The notes beneath the pieces were generated by a model that ran no database searches, was not told where the DNA came from, and worked only from the letters and a program-made list of their open reading frames with translations. 64,000 nucleotides of DNA from Mesorhabditis belari (Eukaryota > Nematoda > Chromadorea > Rhabditida > Rhabditidae): positions 3,020,501 through 3,084,500 of the forward strand of contig CAUEEP010000742.1 in assembly GCA_958450365.1 (NCBI GenBank), written 5' to 3'. Position numbers and translations under genes: made by a program. Below are positions 1-18,580 of this stretch, piece by piece; position 1 is the first letter of the stretch, and every line of letters starts with the position of its first letter.

Positions 1-3000
1 TTCTCCGATCTGTCACCGTTCGAATTAGTCGCCAAGCGCAAAGAGCTGCTCGACGTGGAAGAACAACGATTGGCCAGCTACGGAAGGCAGCTCTTGGCTA
101 ATCCACAGGAAAATGTAAGTATTTATAAAGTTTTTAGAATAACCAGTGAGCAAGCTATTGCCTGCTACAGTAAAGTTTATTTCCAACTAATGCCTCGATC
201 TCTTCAGGTATTCAAATTGCGCGACATGTTGAAGCTGTGCCTGGGCGAGGGTGTGCATTCGTTGGTTCGTGAGAAGATTCAACAGCTAGCCACGGCGAGC
301 ATGGTACAAGTGAGTTGGCACTTTTGGATGATTTGTTATCTTGCCATTAGATTACCCAATTCAGAAGTTTTTAATACACCTTTTCTTCAGGTTTGGCTCG
401 ACATCGTGCCCGGCTATCATATTCGACCGTTGACCGACTCGGAAACGGGTAAATTTCAAGCAATCAACTACTTTCATATCAAAATCTTTAGGTGGAAACA
501 AGCTGAAGAAGGAGACGAAAAAGTTGGTCACTTTCGAGGAAGCCGTTCTGCGATATTATGTGAAATTTTTGCAATTCGTCGAGAAACAAGCGAACAGTTT
601 CGTGGTTTTAATCGCTTTACTTGTGAACAAGTTGATCTTTTAATGATTGAGGCCTTTGGACATTGAAAATTCAGGTTTCATTCAAATTTTCCTATTTCTA
701 GGGTTGAATCAACGTTTGCCGGCGTGGAAGGAGGCGACTTTCTCCCATAAAATGGCCATTTTGGGGATGAGATCGCTGTGCAGGTGGGGGATTTGTCGGA
801 TTTCTTAAAATTTGCAATTGTTTGACTGTTGATTGCTGTTTACTGCTGTTTTACTGTTACTGTTCGTTGATCACGAAATTTTCAATTTCACCGTTGCATT
901 ACAAGTGAAAAAAACTTCAGTAACTAACTTTATAACTGTTTTAGATTGCTACTTGGCGCTCCACATTTCAACTACGCCACCAACATCGTCACCACGTTGA
1001 TCAAGTTGACACTCAGCTCGCATAGACAGGTAAATTTTGGTGAAATGATTGACAGTGTTAAGATTGACATTTTAAACATATATACTTTGGTGTATTGACA
1101 GGTTATCGGTGAAATCAAGTGATTTTCTTAATTTAGACTTCATTTAGACTGTCACCGAGATTTGCACGACGTTCTCCCAACTCTTTAAAGAGGATTTGTC
1201 GCTGAAGTTGACCTTGTACACTTGTAGGGTAAGAATTTAAAATATTTTTGACTTACCCGCAATTTTTCAGGCAATTGCAAGCTTGGTGAAGAAGAAGAAA
1301 TCCGAGGTGCGGCCTGAAGTTTTGACGACGTTGATCTCGTTGAACATTAAAGTTAGTTTTTGGAACTTTTCTGATTTCATCTAGGTGCCAAGCGGACAAG
1401 ATTCCAATCTCAATAAACTTTTTTCGTTCAGGAAATTGTCAACGAAGACAAGAAAAGTGACAAGGGACGTCTCATCGCAAAGAAATACCAAATCAAGAAG
1501 GAGAGGAAGAGCAAAAGCGTTAAAAAGGTGGTGATTGAAGGGCTTTAATTGCAAATCGTTTATTTTATGTAAATAAATCAATTTTAGTACGACAAGCAAA
1601 TCGCGAAACTCGAGAACGACTTGAAAGAGGTTGAGGCGGCCGAGACGATCAGCGAAAAGATGAAAACGGTGGGGTTTTGTGCGATTTGTTGAGCAATTTG
1701 TGTAGACAGATTCCTGTTACGCATTAAAGTTCTTGGTTTAGGCAACGCAGGTGATGAAGCACGTGTTCCAAATCTACTTCTCGATCATCCGTCGAATGCC
1801 CAATTTGTACTTGCTTGCACCGGTAAGGATTTTTTTGCTCATTGAATCGGTAGATCACAACGATTTGCTTTTGTTTTCAGGTCCTCGAGGGTCTCTCCAA
1901 ATTCGCGCACTTGCTCAATGTCGAGTTCTTCGAGGATATCATCAAGGCGATGGAGGAGTTGATTGATCAAAAGGTGAGCATGGACCTAGAGTTGATTCGA
2001 AATTGAATATTTTTTCAATTGATTGTAGAAAATAACCCTTAAGGATTTAAAATTTGGCATCGATGGCTCATCTCTTTTTTAGCATCTACGCCTTCTCGAT
2101 CAAATCCATTGTGTGAACACGGTGTTTGTGATTCTTTCTGGCGAAGGACAAGCGCTGAATGTGGATCCGTCAAGGTTTACAATCTTATTGGCAATATTTT
2201 AACGGTTGCCTACAGGTTTTATCGATCTCTCTACCGAATACTTGCCTCGTTTCCATTTGAGAATGATACAGGTGTCCGTATTTTGCCAATTTTGTTAAAA
2301 ATTTTATTTAGATCTCTCCCACAAGAACACGGCGATGACGGTGAAATGCTTGAGTTTGATGATTAATGGGAGAAAGAAACAGGTGTGTTTTGTCATGAAT
2401 TTGAAGCGATAAGCATTGAAACTAATGGCTTTTGCTTGACCAGTTACACATTTTCGTGCCTAAAATGACAACACCTTTGAAGCCTAGGCAATATAAGGAA
2501 AAACTAACGTAACCCTAGGAGTACGGTAGCTTCTAAAGGTATTTAGGTTAAACAGGATTATGATTCGTTTCCAGGTTCCAATCTCTCGTGCGGCTTCTTT
2601 CTTTCGTCGTTGCCTCTGCTTGGCCGTTCTCTTGGATGATCAAAGTGCGTTGATGCTTGTCGCGTTGTGTCGATCATTTCTCATTGTGAGTTTTGTTTTA
2701 GAAAAGAAAAATTTACCACATCACCTCATAGAGTTAGTATTTATGTAATCGAGCTCATTTATTTAATTTCAGGCTCACCCCAAGTTGTCGACAATGGTCG
2801 AGGAGGATGAGTCGGAGGTGAGAGCTATTTTGGATGCTTTAAGCTATGGATTAAACATTATTATCATTTTTTTTGACCCTGTACGGTTTTAGAGAGCTTT
2901 AGATACGTTTTTTAGGGTGGAGGACTTTATGGCCTTTTCGCGCCGGCAATCGACGATCCGGACTGTAGTGGAGCGCTGAGTAGCCAGGCACGACCGTTGT

Positions 3001-3526
3001 TGAAGTGTTTAACCTTGGTAAGTGCTTTTAAACAAAATTTTTTAGGATAAATCAAATGTTCAACTTTCTTATTGTGTTTGCATTTCAGAGAAAATGTGCG
3101 CCACTGTCCGCTTTTGCTTGGAATATCCTTGAGGGGGCTCCATCCATCGGCGCGCGACAATTGAATCCGCAATGGACATCCGGGTAAGCAGTATAATGTG
3201 TTTTTTTGATTCAATCACCTTAATAATGCCTAAACGATGGTTTTTTTTAAAGCCATTTAATCTCAATATTTCCTTTTTTAATTTCAGAAAGCCCTGGGAA
3301 TTGGACGAGGTGATCAAAACGCCGATTACCGGGAAGGGACATTTGCACGAGATTTCATCGTTTGCTCAGGTAATTTTTGATATGGATTGATTTTGGGTTA
3401 CGATAATATATTCAGTATATAGTTTTTTTAAACCTATTTTCATTTCAGAAAACTTCCAAGGAGAAGCTGACCTCGAAAAATGTGTTCGCGATCACCGAAA
3501 GATGGGTGGCGTCGAAATTTTCGTGA
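1..3526 (+). CDS. NOC3L: NOC3L-like nucleolar complex protein 3 (5' end outside window)
   Basis: Noc3 works in pre-60S ribosome assembly and, in yeast, also in replication licensing; it acts in the nucleolus. About 21 exons join in phase: 1-114, 208-309, 391-448, 492-596, 702-783, 945-1029, 1148-1228, 1271-1351, 1432-1527, 1588-1668, 1742-1822, 1881-1973, 2083-2174, 2216-2271, 2312-2382, 2575-2685, 2773-2817, 2916-3017, 3089-3183, 3288-3369, 3449-3526 (TGA). Family landmarks seen are a basic [15 protein letters not shown] stretch, then [11 protein letters not shown], a [17 protein letters not shown] block (Noc domain / CBF-like region), [12 protein letters not shown], and a C-terminal [21 protein letters not shown] segment. 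Many introns are only 40-70 bp. The first codons read [17 protein letters not shown] in frame from base 1, so the N-terminus lies to the left. Identification is by remembered family similarity; exon limits come from phase agreement. Confidence 0.9.
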
Positions 3527-4619
3527 TTTTTTTAGAAAAATTTGTTACATTTCTTTGTTATTTGTTGAGTTTTATGACTGTTGTTGAATGTTTTTTTTTG
3601 TTGAACAATTTAGAGTAAAATTTGACCTTTATTCGAAGAAAATAGCCGTAATCAGAGATTTTTCTTTTTTTTTGAGAGAAGTAGTTCAGAAATACCGTAA
3701 TCGATGGAGAGCAACTTTTAGCAAACAATACACGAATTGGGGAAATCAAATGGCACACGTGTTCACGGCAATGTGACAAGGGAGAATAAGCGGTGATAAG
3801 CTACCGTAACCCTTTAAAATGGCAATATCCTTGAGGATTACTGTCGTAACTCTGACAAATGGGCTCGCTAGCTTATCCAAACAAGTTTTACATGGGAAAT
3901 TCAATTGAAAACTACCGTAACTCGTGGAAAATAAAGTACTCAGGGTTACGGTAGCTTTTCAGACACAAGAAATGAAGTTTTAAAAAACATCGAAATTGTT
4001 ATTTACATTCGAAAATGCACCTCTTTTAATACACAACGAAATTCAACATTTAAAGCCTATTCACCAAAGAAAATTTTTAAGAAAACACAAATTTTAATCA
4101 TTTTTCACTTTTTCTCTTGACTAGAGACTTATTCAGCTAATGAAAAAAGCATAAAAAAATAAATTGAGGGATTTTAATGTTCGTTTTTTGATACACGGAC
4201 TAGGCACTCAGCGAATTTTTTATGAAAATTCAAAAAAGTTTTTTTTAGACTAGTCCGTTTTTTTTTTGCAATAAATCAAGATAAAGAAAGGAAATCACAA
4301 AGAAAGTTCACAAAGACAAAACAAAAATGAGATCACTGAAGTTCTGGGAAAGATTTGATCGATTGAAATCTCGGCTACGGATTATAAGATCACTGAAGTT
4401 CTGGGAAGGATTTGATCGATTCAAAGCTGGGCTATGGATGATAAGATCACTGAAGTTTTGGCGAGGATTTGATCGATTGAAAGCTGGGCTACGAACCACT
4501 GAAGTTCTGGGAAAGATTTGATCGATTGAAAGCTCGGCTACGGATTATGGTAGCTTACCCAGATAGATTACGAATATAAAACCTGTTTTTTTTTGCTAGA
4601 AATTTAGAAATCTCAATTT
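3527..4619. other. Convergent intergenic region
   Basis: This lies between the 3' ends of NOC3L and the egl-46-like gene. It is AT-rich with several short CTACCGTAAC-type segments (3780-3960) and, at 4327-4550, a tandem array. No exon with consistent splice sites was seen. Confidence 0.7.
4327..4550. repeat. Tandem array, unit about 57 bp, 4 copies
   Basis: Each unit carries ATCACTGAAGTTCTGGGAA, GATTTGATCGATTGAAAGC and GGCTACGGAT in the same order. The array is open in frames on both strands, but there is no sign that it is translated. Confidence 0.9.
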
Positions 4620-9522
<4,903 letters not shown>

Positions 9523-9894
9523 CACCCGATGAGTTTTCTTTCTTAAAGCATCGTTTATATTTAGAAATTTGAATTCAAATCGAAATTCAAATCGAAATTC
9601 AAATCGAAAAGCTAGTTTTCTCAATTTTAGGTATTTCCGGCACTTGAAAATGCAAAACTTTTCTTTTGAAAGAAAAGAAAAGAAAATTCATAACAAAGAG
9701 CTGAAAAAAAGGACTTGTCAAGGAAAACTTTGATTGAAATCAGAAAAAGGGATGTTTTTTGGTTATAAAAAGGGAGTTAAAAGTTCAGTTAAAAATACGA
9801 TAGAATACAAATAGTACAGTGAAAAGTAAAGAGTTAAGTAGTATTATTAAACAATAAAGCAATTCTATAGAAAGCAAGTACCGTAACCCTATCC

Positions 9895-10035
9895 TGAGAC
9901 AGCTCAACTCCAAGTACTCCAAGTAAAAGTACAATTTTATTCTACAAGTACTCCAAGTACAAGTACAACTTTATTCTACAAGTACTCCAAGTACAAGTAC
10001 AACTTTATTCTACAAGTACTATAACTCAACACATT
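9895..10035. repeat. Repeat of CAAGTACTCCAAGTACAAGTACAACTTTATTCTA
   Basis: Three longer units followed by decaying AAGTAC-rich sequence to about 10170. Confidence 0.8.
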
Positions 10036-10879
10036 CGTACAAGTACTGCACAAGTTCAACCAAAGTCGGAAACAAGTACAACATTAGAAACAAGTACAAC
10101 ACTGGAACCCCGTACTATTCTTTGTTAATCAAGAAAACAGAGATCAAGTCAAGTACAGTAAGAAAAACCAGTACCAAAGCTGTACCAAGGATCAAGTGAG
10201 GAAAGAAATGAGGAACACTCTGCGAACCCCGAGGATTCATTGGGCGTGGAGTATTCTGTACTCAAGGGACAGCTGTCTGTACCCCCATTCATCCCCAAAA
10301 AGGGATAAAGCATAACCCCGATCTTCAGCCTTGACTCCGCCTACCACTTTTACCCAAACCCAAACCTAAACCCAAAACCCCAGTAACCTAAAGCCTCATT
10401 TCATTGCCCCCAAAAGCCAGGTGGCTTTTTGAGAATTCAGGAAACGGGAAAAGAAGAACCAGTCACAGAATAGCCTTCTGTAGCTGGTAAAACTTTAGCT
10501 AGAGCTAGTTACAGGCTCTACTTTAAAGGAAGAAATAACGCTAGAACATAGTCACAGTTTTTTTTGGTCACCCTTTGTTCAACTATTGATGCCAGCTAGT
10601 TGATCGTGTACTAAAGGAATTTGCTGAGACTAGAAGTCCCGAGGAAATCCCTCAATTTCAGCACTTTGTAGAGGAAAATAAGTAGAGCTCAGTGCACTAG
10701 AAAGTTTTTGCGTTTTAGAGCAAGAAAAAAAAACCCCACAAAGAACCCAATCAAGATCCCATTCTCTTTTCATTTATCGATATGCCAGGTGCCATCTATC
10801 TCCACCGTCCCCCGAACACCCTCCTTTTCCACCGTAATTAGCCAATCCGGGCAGCCAGCAGCCATTCTTTTCTCCTCCT

Positions 10880-11690
10880 CTTACTGTCTCTATACAAATA
10901 TGACCCCCCATCAAATTGACCGGATATTCACCCCCTTCCCCGTGTCCCAAATGAATGCTAGAATAAAGGAATAGCTCTCGTGAGCTCCAGCATGCAAAAT
11001 GACACCGAATTCATAGAGCTCTTTTACAGAAAATCAAAAGATATTCAGTCAATCTTTTTCTTTTCCTTGAGATGAATTGAAAAATTTTGGAAAACAAAGG
11101 GTTTTTTTTTGTTTTGCTGTGAACAACTAAGTTGTACTCCAGGAAACGGGAATCAAATGAAAAATTGGGAAATTTCTATACAAAATCTAAAAATAATCAG
11201 CCATTCTTTTTTCCTCCTCTTACTGTCTCTATACAAATATGACTCCATCAAATTGACCGGATATTCACCCCCTTCCCCCTCCCTGTCCCAAATGAATGCT
11301 AGAATAAAGGAGTAGTCGTCGTGAGCTCCAGCATGCTAAATGACACGAAATTTATTTGACTCTTTTACAGAAAATTTAAAGATATTCAGTCAATCTTTTT
11401 TTTTCTCTGAGATTTTGAAAAAAAGGATTTTTTTTTATTCTTGACTAAGAACAGCTAAGTTGTACTCCAGGAAACGGGAATCAAATGAAAAATTCGGGAA
11501 TTTCTATACAAAATCTAAAAGATATTCAGTCAATCTTTTTTTTTCTTTGAGATTAATTGAAAAATTTTGAAAAAAAAGCATTTTTTAAAATTTTTTGCTG
11601 TGAACAGCTAAGTTGTACTCCAGGAAACGGGAATCAAATGGAAAATTCGGGAATTTCTATACAAAATCGAAAGATAATCAGCCAATCTTT
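10880..11690. repeat. Long-unit tandem duplication (about 150-340 bp segments)
   Basis: Shared blocks recur in order: a C-rich CTTACTGTCTCTATACAAATATGA block (10880, 11219), GTGAGCTCCAGCATGC (10980, 11321), a TTTAAAGATATTCAGTCAATC block (11035, 11378, 11520) and TAAGTTGTACTCCAGGAAACG (11128, 11456, 11609). Confidence 0.85.
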
Positions 11691-12059
11691 TAAGCGAAAA
11701 GATCAAATTGTGTTTTTAAATCGAAAAACTCAAAAATATGCAAATTCAAAGCAATTTGCATACGGCAAATTGCAAATTGATGAGTGATTTTCGTGACAAA
11801 AAAGTTGATTTCCGGGGAAATTCGCACTTTTCTATTGTCTCTGATTGTCATCGCCGCCCGACAAGCTGCCCAAACACACCCCATAACCCGCGTGACACGA
11901 ATTCTCGCACGAAAGCGTGGGTTTCAAAAGGCGAAAATAGCTCGTGTGCGCTCCACAATGAAAGATCAAAAATTTCCCATCCAATGACGTGCTCGTATTT
12001 TCTCGAAAATTTTTTTCTTTTGAGTTCAACGCCGAAAAAAGCAAATTTTCAGATGATTT

Positions 12060-12860
12060 CGAAATTTTGACAATTTTTTGAGGCAATCTGGAAGGCACAG
12101 AGTTAAACAAGATTGAAAATTTAATGAAAAGTTGAAAACTGAAATTTCTGAAATTTTGAGCTCTTCAATGGGATCGAGTTTGAGAGAATTTTTTCGTTTT
12201 ATTTAAACTTTTTTGAACTTCGACAACTTTGAGGCAATCTGGAAGGCATAAAGGAGAACGAGATTGAAAATTCAAGAAAGTTGAAAACGTTTTGGGTATT
12301 CAATGGGATCGAGTTTGAAACAGTTTTTGGTTTTATTTAAACTTTTATTGAACTTTCGACAACTTTTAGCACTGGAGGCACAGAGTTAAACAAGATTGAA
12401 AATTTAATGAAAAGTTGAAAACTGAAATTTCTGAAATTTTGAGCTCTTCAATGGGATCGAGTTTGAGAGAATTTTTTCGTTTTATTTAAACTTTTATTGA
12501 ACTTTCGACAACTTTTGAGGCAATCTGGAAGGCATAAAGGAGAACGAGATTGAAAATTCAATGAAAAGTTGAAAACTGAAATTTTGAGGTAATCAATGGG
12601 ATCGAGTTTGAAACAGTTTTTTGGTTTTATTTAAACTTTTATTGAACTTTCGACAACTTTTTAGACAATCTGGAAGGCACAGAGTTAAACAAGATTGAAA
12701 ATTCAATGAAAAGTTGAAAACTGAAATTTCTGAAATTTTGAGCTCTTCAATGGGATCGAGTTTGACACAATTTTTTGGTTAAATCTAAACTTTTATTGAA
12801 CTTTCGACAACTTTTTAGACAATCTGGAAGGCATAAAGGAGAACGAGATCGAAAATTCTT
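12060..12860. repeat. Tandem repeat, unit about 145-150 bp, 6 copies
   Basis: Each unit begins with GGCAATCTGGAAGGCA followed by AGATTGAAAATT, CAATGGGATCGAGTTTGA and TTTATTTAAACTTTTATTG. Copies alternate between two subtypes (CACAGAGTTAAAC versus TAAAGGAGAACG after the motif), suggesting a two-unit higher-order repeat of about 295 bp. Each copy carries the CTGGA-N3-CA motif. Confidence 0.9.
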
Positions 12861-13699
12861 GTTTAAAAGCTAAAATGAAGAATTGAGATTTCGCTTCTCT
12901 CTGCGAAATTGTCTTGATTCAATAAGGCGATAAGTTTTTTGGTGCATTGGAATTTGGGGATCCGACAAAATTGACAAATCAAAACATTTCCCTACGAAAG
13001 TCATTTAGAATTCAAGAGATTTTAGATAAAAACCTCTGCGTTCTCTTCGCCGTGAAAACGCTCCCCACCTGGCAAACTAAATTATCGAAAATTTGCATTT
13101 TACTTCAATTTTTTGAAAGCTTTACATAGTGTGACATCCAGAACTCGTAAAACTTTGTTTTTTTTTCAAATCTATACCACTTTTTCTGGGAGAAATCTGA
13201 TTGTTATCGAATTTTCGAGATCTCGACCATTTCTCGTCTTCTCAACCATTACTTTCAAGTCTGAAACATTTAAATCTCATCATGGTTGTCACCAAAGCGA
13301 TTCCGATAGATAAATGAGTGAAATGTGTCGATTGGATGAAGGTCGATTGGATGAAATTCACTGTCTTTTTCTTTTTGAGGCATGCCGCTAATTTGCATTT
13401 TGCCCGAGAAAGCGAGAAAGCGATTGCCAGTGATTTGCATACAGATTCGGTCTTGGGGACTCTTGTCATCTTTTCAAATTGACCTCACGCTCCTCAATTC
13501 CTTAGAGTGGGTCAAAGAGATGCCGAGGGTCCTGGGGGATTTCTCTGGCACTGTGAAAGGATCAACAAGCAAGTCTGTGGTTTAGCTCGATAAGTTAAAC
13601 AAACATTTTCCTTGTAAAACAATGCACCGCTTATAGATAAATTTAGCATAACCCGCTTTAAGTGGCTTATGGAAGTTGGGTAAAGCCAGTAAAGTAAAA

Positions 13700-14050
13700 C
13701 AAGGATCGGAACTGGTTTCTGGACTGGTTTCTGGACTGGCTTCTGGATTAGCTTCTGGACCGGCTTTTGGACTGGCTCCTGGACTGGTTTTTGGACTGGC
13801 TTCTGGACTGGCTTCTGGATTAGCTTCTGGACTGGTTTCTGGACTGGCTTCTAGACCGGCTTCTAGACCGGCTTCTAGACCGGCTTCTGGACTGGCTTCT
13901 AGACTGGTTTCTGGATCAGCTTCTGGACCGGCTCCTAGACCGGCTTCTAGATCGGCTCCTAGACCAGCTTCTGGATCAGCTTCTGGACTGGTTTTAGGAC
14001 TGGCTTCTGGATTAGCTTCTGGATTAGCTTCTGGACTGACTTCTGGATCA
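13700..14050. repeat. 12-bp minisatellite (TTCTGGACTGGC)n
   Basis: About 29 units with C/T and GACC/GATT variants. The unit length is a multiple of three, so it is open in several frames ([12 protein letters not shown] strings). Confidence 0.92.
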
Positions 14051-15457
14051 AAAACGACTTTCTGAGCTTGTCCATTACCCAGTCAATAAAGGTATTTCTT
14101 TTGTTTCTGTCTAGTGCACATATTTTTCCCCAATTCCTGGATCCCAGGGTAACCAGAACGGCACGAGTACCCTCTCTACCACTGTATTTTGCATAAATCC
14201 ATTCCAAAAAACCTTCCCCTTGCCTGCCCTCCATCATTTCGTTTTCTCTATCCAGAAAAACTGTGCCACCTGGCTTTTTCCCTTTTTCACCAAGGCGGTG
14301 CGCGAAAACAGACAAAGACAAAAAAAAAGCGATTTCAATCGAAATTTCCACCTCAAAAGATGCGGTGACATCCAGATTGACGATTTATTGTAAAAAGTAG
14401 CGAAAAATATTTCAGACCAGCGTCCAAAACCCTACCAGATCAGTCTACTCATCATTTGACTCCTTCCCGCACCATCTCCTCTTCTCCCACTTTCCCATTA
14501 TTCTATCTGGAGCACAGTGCATTGTATTTTTGCCAATTGACATCAATAGGGAAAAATTGTGGCCTCTTTGAGTAATTGGGGGTTTTAGGGGACTGGATGG
14601 CTGAGGTCAAGAATCTTCTTGAATCTTTGGCTCAAGTCTTTGATAGCCAAGAGCTTCCCCAGCTCTTGGCTATCAAAAAAATCTTTCTATCTGGAGGACA
14701 CTTTAGCAAAAGAAAGGTAAAGCCCGTTTCTAAAAGGTGCCCTAGGTATTTTGCCAGCTACGGTAGTACCTGTTTTCTAGGTCTATCCATTTTTCGTTAG
14801 TTACAGCAATTTTTGATTGTCAATCACTTACGTGCACTCCAGCATAGCAATTTCTCATTTAATATGCAAATTTCGACAAACCAGTATCGATAAATCGACT
14901 TGATCATGAACCGGACGCACAACACCTGTTCCCTGTAGTCAAAAAGCACTCAATTTGCCCATAAATGAATATCCTGGATGTCATTGGAGTCATTTGAGTG
15001 ATTGGGGATACATGTTTCATGGCTATTATGTCCGAGTGTTCCTCGATTGTACGGTCATCTCATTGAGAATTGAGAATTGAGTGATCGGGGGGGGTTTTAT
15101 GCAAATTAGCAATTCTTTCCCCGTATGCATTGCCCTCTGTGACACCCAGCATTCACAGAAAACATATGGAAAGACAAATGAGTGACCAGCTGACACCCGT
15201 TTTTCTCTTCAGATCGAAAATGCCTATTGAAAGAATTGAAAAGGACTGTAATTTCGATTTCATAATTAAGGATTTCATAAATTTGTTTATCGAAAACGAA
15301 TTGAAAATAGAATTAGAGAACAATTGCATTTTAGAATGCTCCAATCAATTAGTAGCAAGAGTTCAAAGTCGAAAGCCGTTTTTTTTCTTTCTTTCTCTTT
15401 CTACAGGGTTCGTCATAATTGTCACAACAAGTTATCACGCAATTCCGATAAAATACC

Positions 15458-15741
15458 TACCGTAAATACTGTAATAGTACCCCACGCTCCCCACGTACAG
15501 TCGCGTAGTCGCAAAAGTTTTGTTTAGTATTTCCTTTTTTTCCAAAGCGCTCGTACTTTCAAAAAATGCAATATTTCTCTAATTCTTTTGGTATCAAAAA
15601 ATAGCCCTGAATTTCAGCTATTTTTTGATACCTAAACGCGCATTTTAGCATAAACCAGTGTCGAGAAAAACGCGCTCAAAGCTAGACTACACAACACTCT
15701 GCACAGTCATTATGGGGGTGGGGTACTACAGTATTTACGGT
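15458..15741. mobile_element. MITE with TACCGTAAATACTGTAATAG ends (copy 1)
   Basis: Inverted ends TACCGTAAATACTGTAATAGTA / TACTACAGTATTTACGGT enclose a partly palindromic interior with TTTGGTATCAAAAAATAGC and its reverse complement. Two further copies are at 26671-26962 and 27040-27328. Confidence 0.85.
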
Positions 15742-16724
15742 CACTCTTCTCAAGGATAAACTCTTGCCCTGGGATTGTAAACATTCAAAGCTATTTCTCA
15801 AATCGCATTTGAACTGATCAGCAAGCTGCCCACAAATCCAAGGGCCACAAATCATTCCCGGATTTGATTTCTTTTTCTGAGTTCTCCAACGCTCCAGACC
15901 TCAATCCAGTCGATTTTTTAGAGGCCAAAGCTTGTTTAAAACCCCACAAATCCATCAAAAGCTTGAAAAAGAATCACTGTTGAAAGCGTAGGAAGAGCTT
16001 GATCCAGTTGGCCGTTGACGTTGACACCGTTGACGATCCAGGCTCGATCCAGTCTCCATCCAGTCTCCATCAGATCCACCATTGACACCAAAATGCCAGC
16101 AAGCCTACTCAAATGCTAATTGCCGATTATATTTCATTTATAATTCTTAATTTTGAAAATTTCTCTTTTTTTGCTTTGCTACTTTGCTCTTTTTTTGCCT
16201 TAAAATCAGAATTTAATCTTGTTATTAGTATTATGGCTTCCCCTGTCTATTGTATCACAATTTTGCCTAGCAAATCAATATTTACCCTTTAGCATTACCA
16301 TGTCAAGTACCAGAATCAAGTTCAAGTGTTGGTTAATGGTGATCTAAAGCCGGTGATCGATTCGGATGACCTGCAGGATTGAAGAAAACATGAGGATCAC
16401 CCCCACCCATCTATTAGCAATTGCTCGGCGATCATTTGACCATTTGACCGTTTGGAATTGGAAAGATTACGCAATCGGGCAGCTGCCTCCAAGTGCCATC
16501 ACTCTTGCAGGCAATCATTGAGAAATTCGAGCATTCCAATGCTAATTTGGGGGAAAGTAAGGCTTTTGGAGAAGCTAAAAGCCCAAATCAACATTTAACA
16601 CTCAACTTGTACTTTGTTTTATTGCATGACATCCAGGATTAACAAAGCAATCAATAGAATTGTCTACAGTAATCCTTGAGCAGCTATGTAATCGATAGCT
16701 CTAAAGCTACCGTCTCTATTGACT

Positions 16725-16872
16725 ATTATCTATCGTATCTATCGTACTCTATCGTAGCCTATCGTAGCCTATCATAATCTATCGTAATCTATCGTAGCCT
16801 ATTGTAATCTACCGTAATCTATCGTAATCTATCGTACTCTATCGTAATCTATCGTAATCTATCGTAATCTAG
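16725..16872. repeat. 10-bp minisatellite (TCTATCGTAA)n
   Basis: About 14 units of CTATCGTAAT / CTATCGTAGC. No gene was seen around it. Confidence 0.9.
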
Positions 16873-17656
16873 TAGCTACAGTAACCGCACTTTATATTAA
16901 ACCCGGTACAGCCAGCAGAACCACATGCAAAATTGTAAAATGATCTTGGATCACCCTTCACAAAATTGAGTGCAGCTGGCTGGGTGGTGAGCTGACTGCT
17001 TGGTGAACAAGCACACTAAATTTCTTTGTGAACATCGGCTAGCCTCAGTCAACCACCCCAAACAAGTCAACAAGCCATAAAACCCAAATAATAGATAGGA
17101 TTTTGTGATGACACAAAGAGGATTCACGGATAAGCCTTATGAATGAGCTGACTCTTTCTTGACTCTTTCTTGGCTTATTTTGGGAGCGATGGTGAAGTAG
17201 ACAACATCACGTCGAACACTTTGCCCGCATCCCCTAAATCATTCATCGGCTATTAATCCCCTTTCTTTTCCTTTTCTGAATTTCAGGGAGATCCATTTAG
17301 CTTTCCCCCTTTCTGCACATCTGCTTTGATCATCGGATTTGAGAGATTTGAAGATTTGAGAGATTTTGTGGCGAATTGCCACTGCTCTGCAGTTAGACAA
17401 AAATTCAATGCACAAGTTAAAATTGAAAGTTAATGGATAAACTACCGTAATCAGTCACTAGACGATATTCAGTTGTCCGTTTGTTGTAGCTTGTAGCTAC
17501 TTAGCTAGCTAGCTGTTGTAGCTACTTAAAAAAACCCGTTATTGAAGCTTTTGCTTCCGAGTGAGTTTTTTGGTTCTCTCCTTTTTTCTTCTATCTTTCA
17601 TCCTTTTTTTTACATTCAAATGTTGAATTAATTGTGATAGTGCCAGGTGGGAAAAA

Positions 17657-17735
17657 AATGAATCTCGATTCAATACTTCTAACAGCTGAGCCATCGTCAT
17701 TGCAAAAACTCAAACATCACCGTTGCATTGTGATA
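17657..17735 (-). pseudogene. Strayed fragment of an adenylyl cyclase exon
   Basis: On the minus strand this repeats most of cyclase exon 21833-21935 (coding [11 protein letters not shown] and the preceding TVM block), with a one-base change giving a frameshift and with the NFELRIG end missing. It lies 2.7 kb beyond the cyclase stop codon, so it cannot be part of that gene. Confidence 0.8.
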
Positions 17736-18014
17736 GTGCCGAAAGTCTGACCGCAGTATGCGATGGATGCGAATTCGCTTCAACGCTTTAGAAAACGCAC
17801 GGCTCTGCTTTCGCGCTAGTCCCTTAAAAACGTCAAAAAAAAAAGTTGCGCAAATGATTCTGTTGTGCAAATGGAAAGCGTACTTGCGTACTTGCGCCGA
17901 CGTACTTGCGCAAATGATCCTGTTGCGGAAATCCTGTTGAAATAAAATGGCGAAAATTAGCCTACCCCTCCTTTTTTTTCACATGCAAATGTTGAATTAA
18001 TTGTGATAGTGTCA

Positions 18015-18580
18015 GGTTGTTTCCAGTTTGCTCCAGTTTGCTCCAATTTGAGCGAAGTTTGCTCCAGTTTGCCCAGTTTGAGCGAAGTTTGCTCCAGTTT
18101 GCTCCAGTTTGAGCGAAGTTTGCCCAATTTGAGCGAAGTTGCCCAGTTGCTCCAGTTTGCTCCAGTTTGTCCAGTTTGGCGGTTGCCCAGTTGCCCAATT
18201 TGAGCGAAGTTTGCCCAATTTGAGCGAAGTTTGCCAGTTGCCCAGGCCCAGTTGAGCGAGTTTGCTCAATTTGAGCGAAGTTTGCCCAGTTTGCTCAGTT
18301 TGCTCCAGTGAGCGAAGTTTGCTCAGTTGCCCAATTTGAGCGAAGTTTGCTCCAATTTGAGCGAGTTTGCTCCAGTTTGCTCCAGTTTGCTCCAGTTTGC
18401 TCCAGTTTGAGCGAAGTTTGCTCCAGTTTGCTCCAATTTGAGCGAAGTTTGCTCCAATTTGAGCGAAGTTTGCTCCAGTTTGCTCCAGTTTGCTCCAATT
18501 TGAGCGAATTTTGCTCCAGTTTGCTCCAGTTTGCTCCAGTTTGCTCCAATTTGCTCCAGTTTGAGCGAAGTTTGCCCTCA
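18015..18580. repeat. Minisatellite TTTGCTCCAG / TTTGAGCGAAG
   Basis: A mixed array of 10- and 11-bp units. It gives long frames on both strands with no start context or splice sites. Confidence 0.9.

Noticed and set aside
13959..14351. 130-residue minus-strand frame beginning MEISIEIAFFLSLSVF
   Set aside because: The last third is array-derived and the first part shows no recognisable domain or splice context, so I could not support it as a gene.
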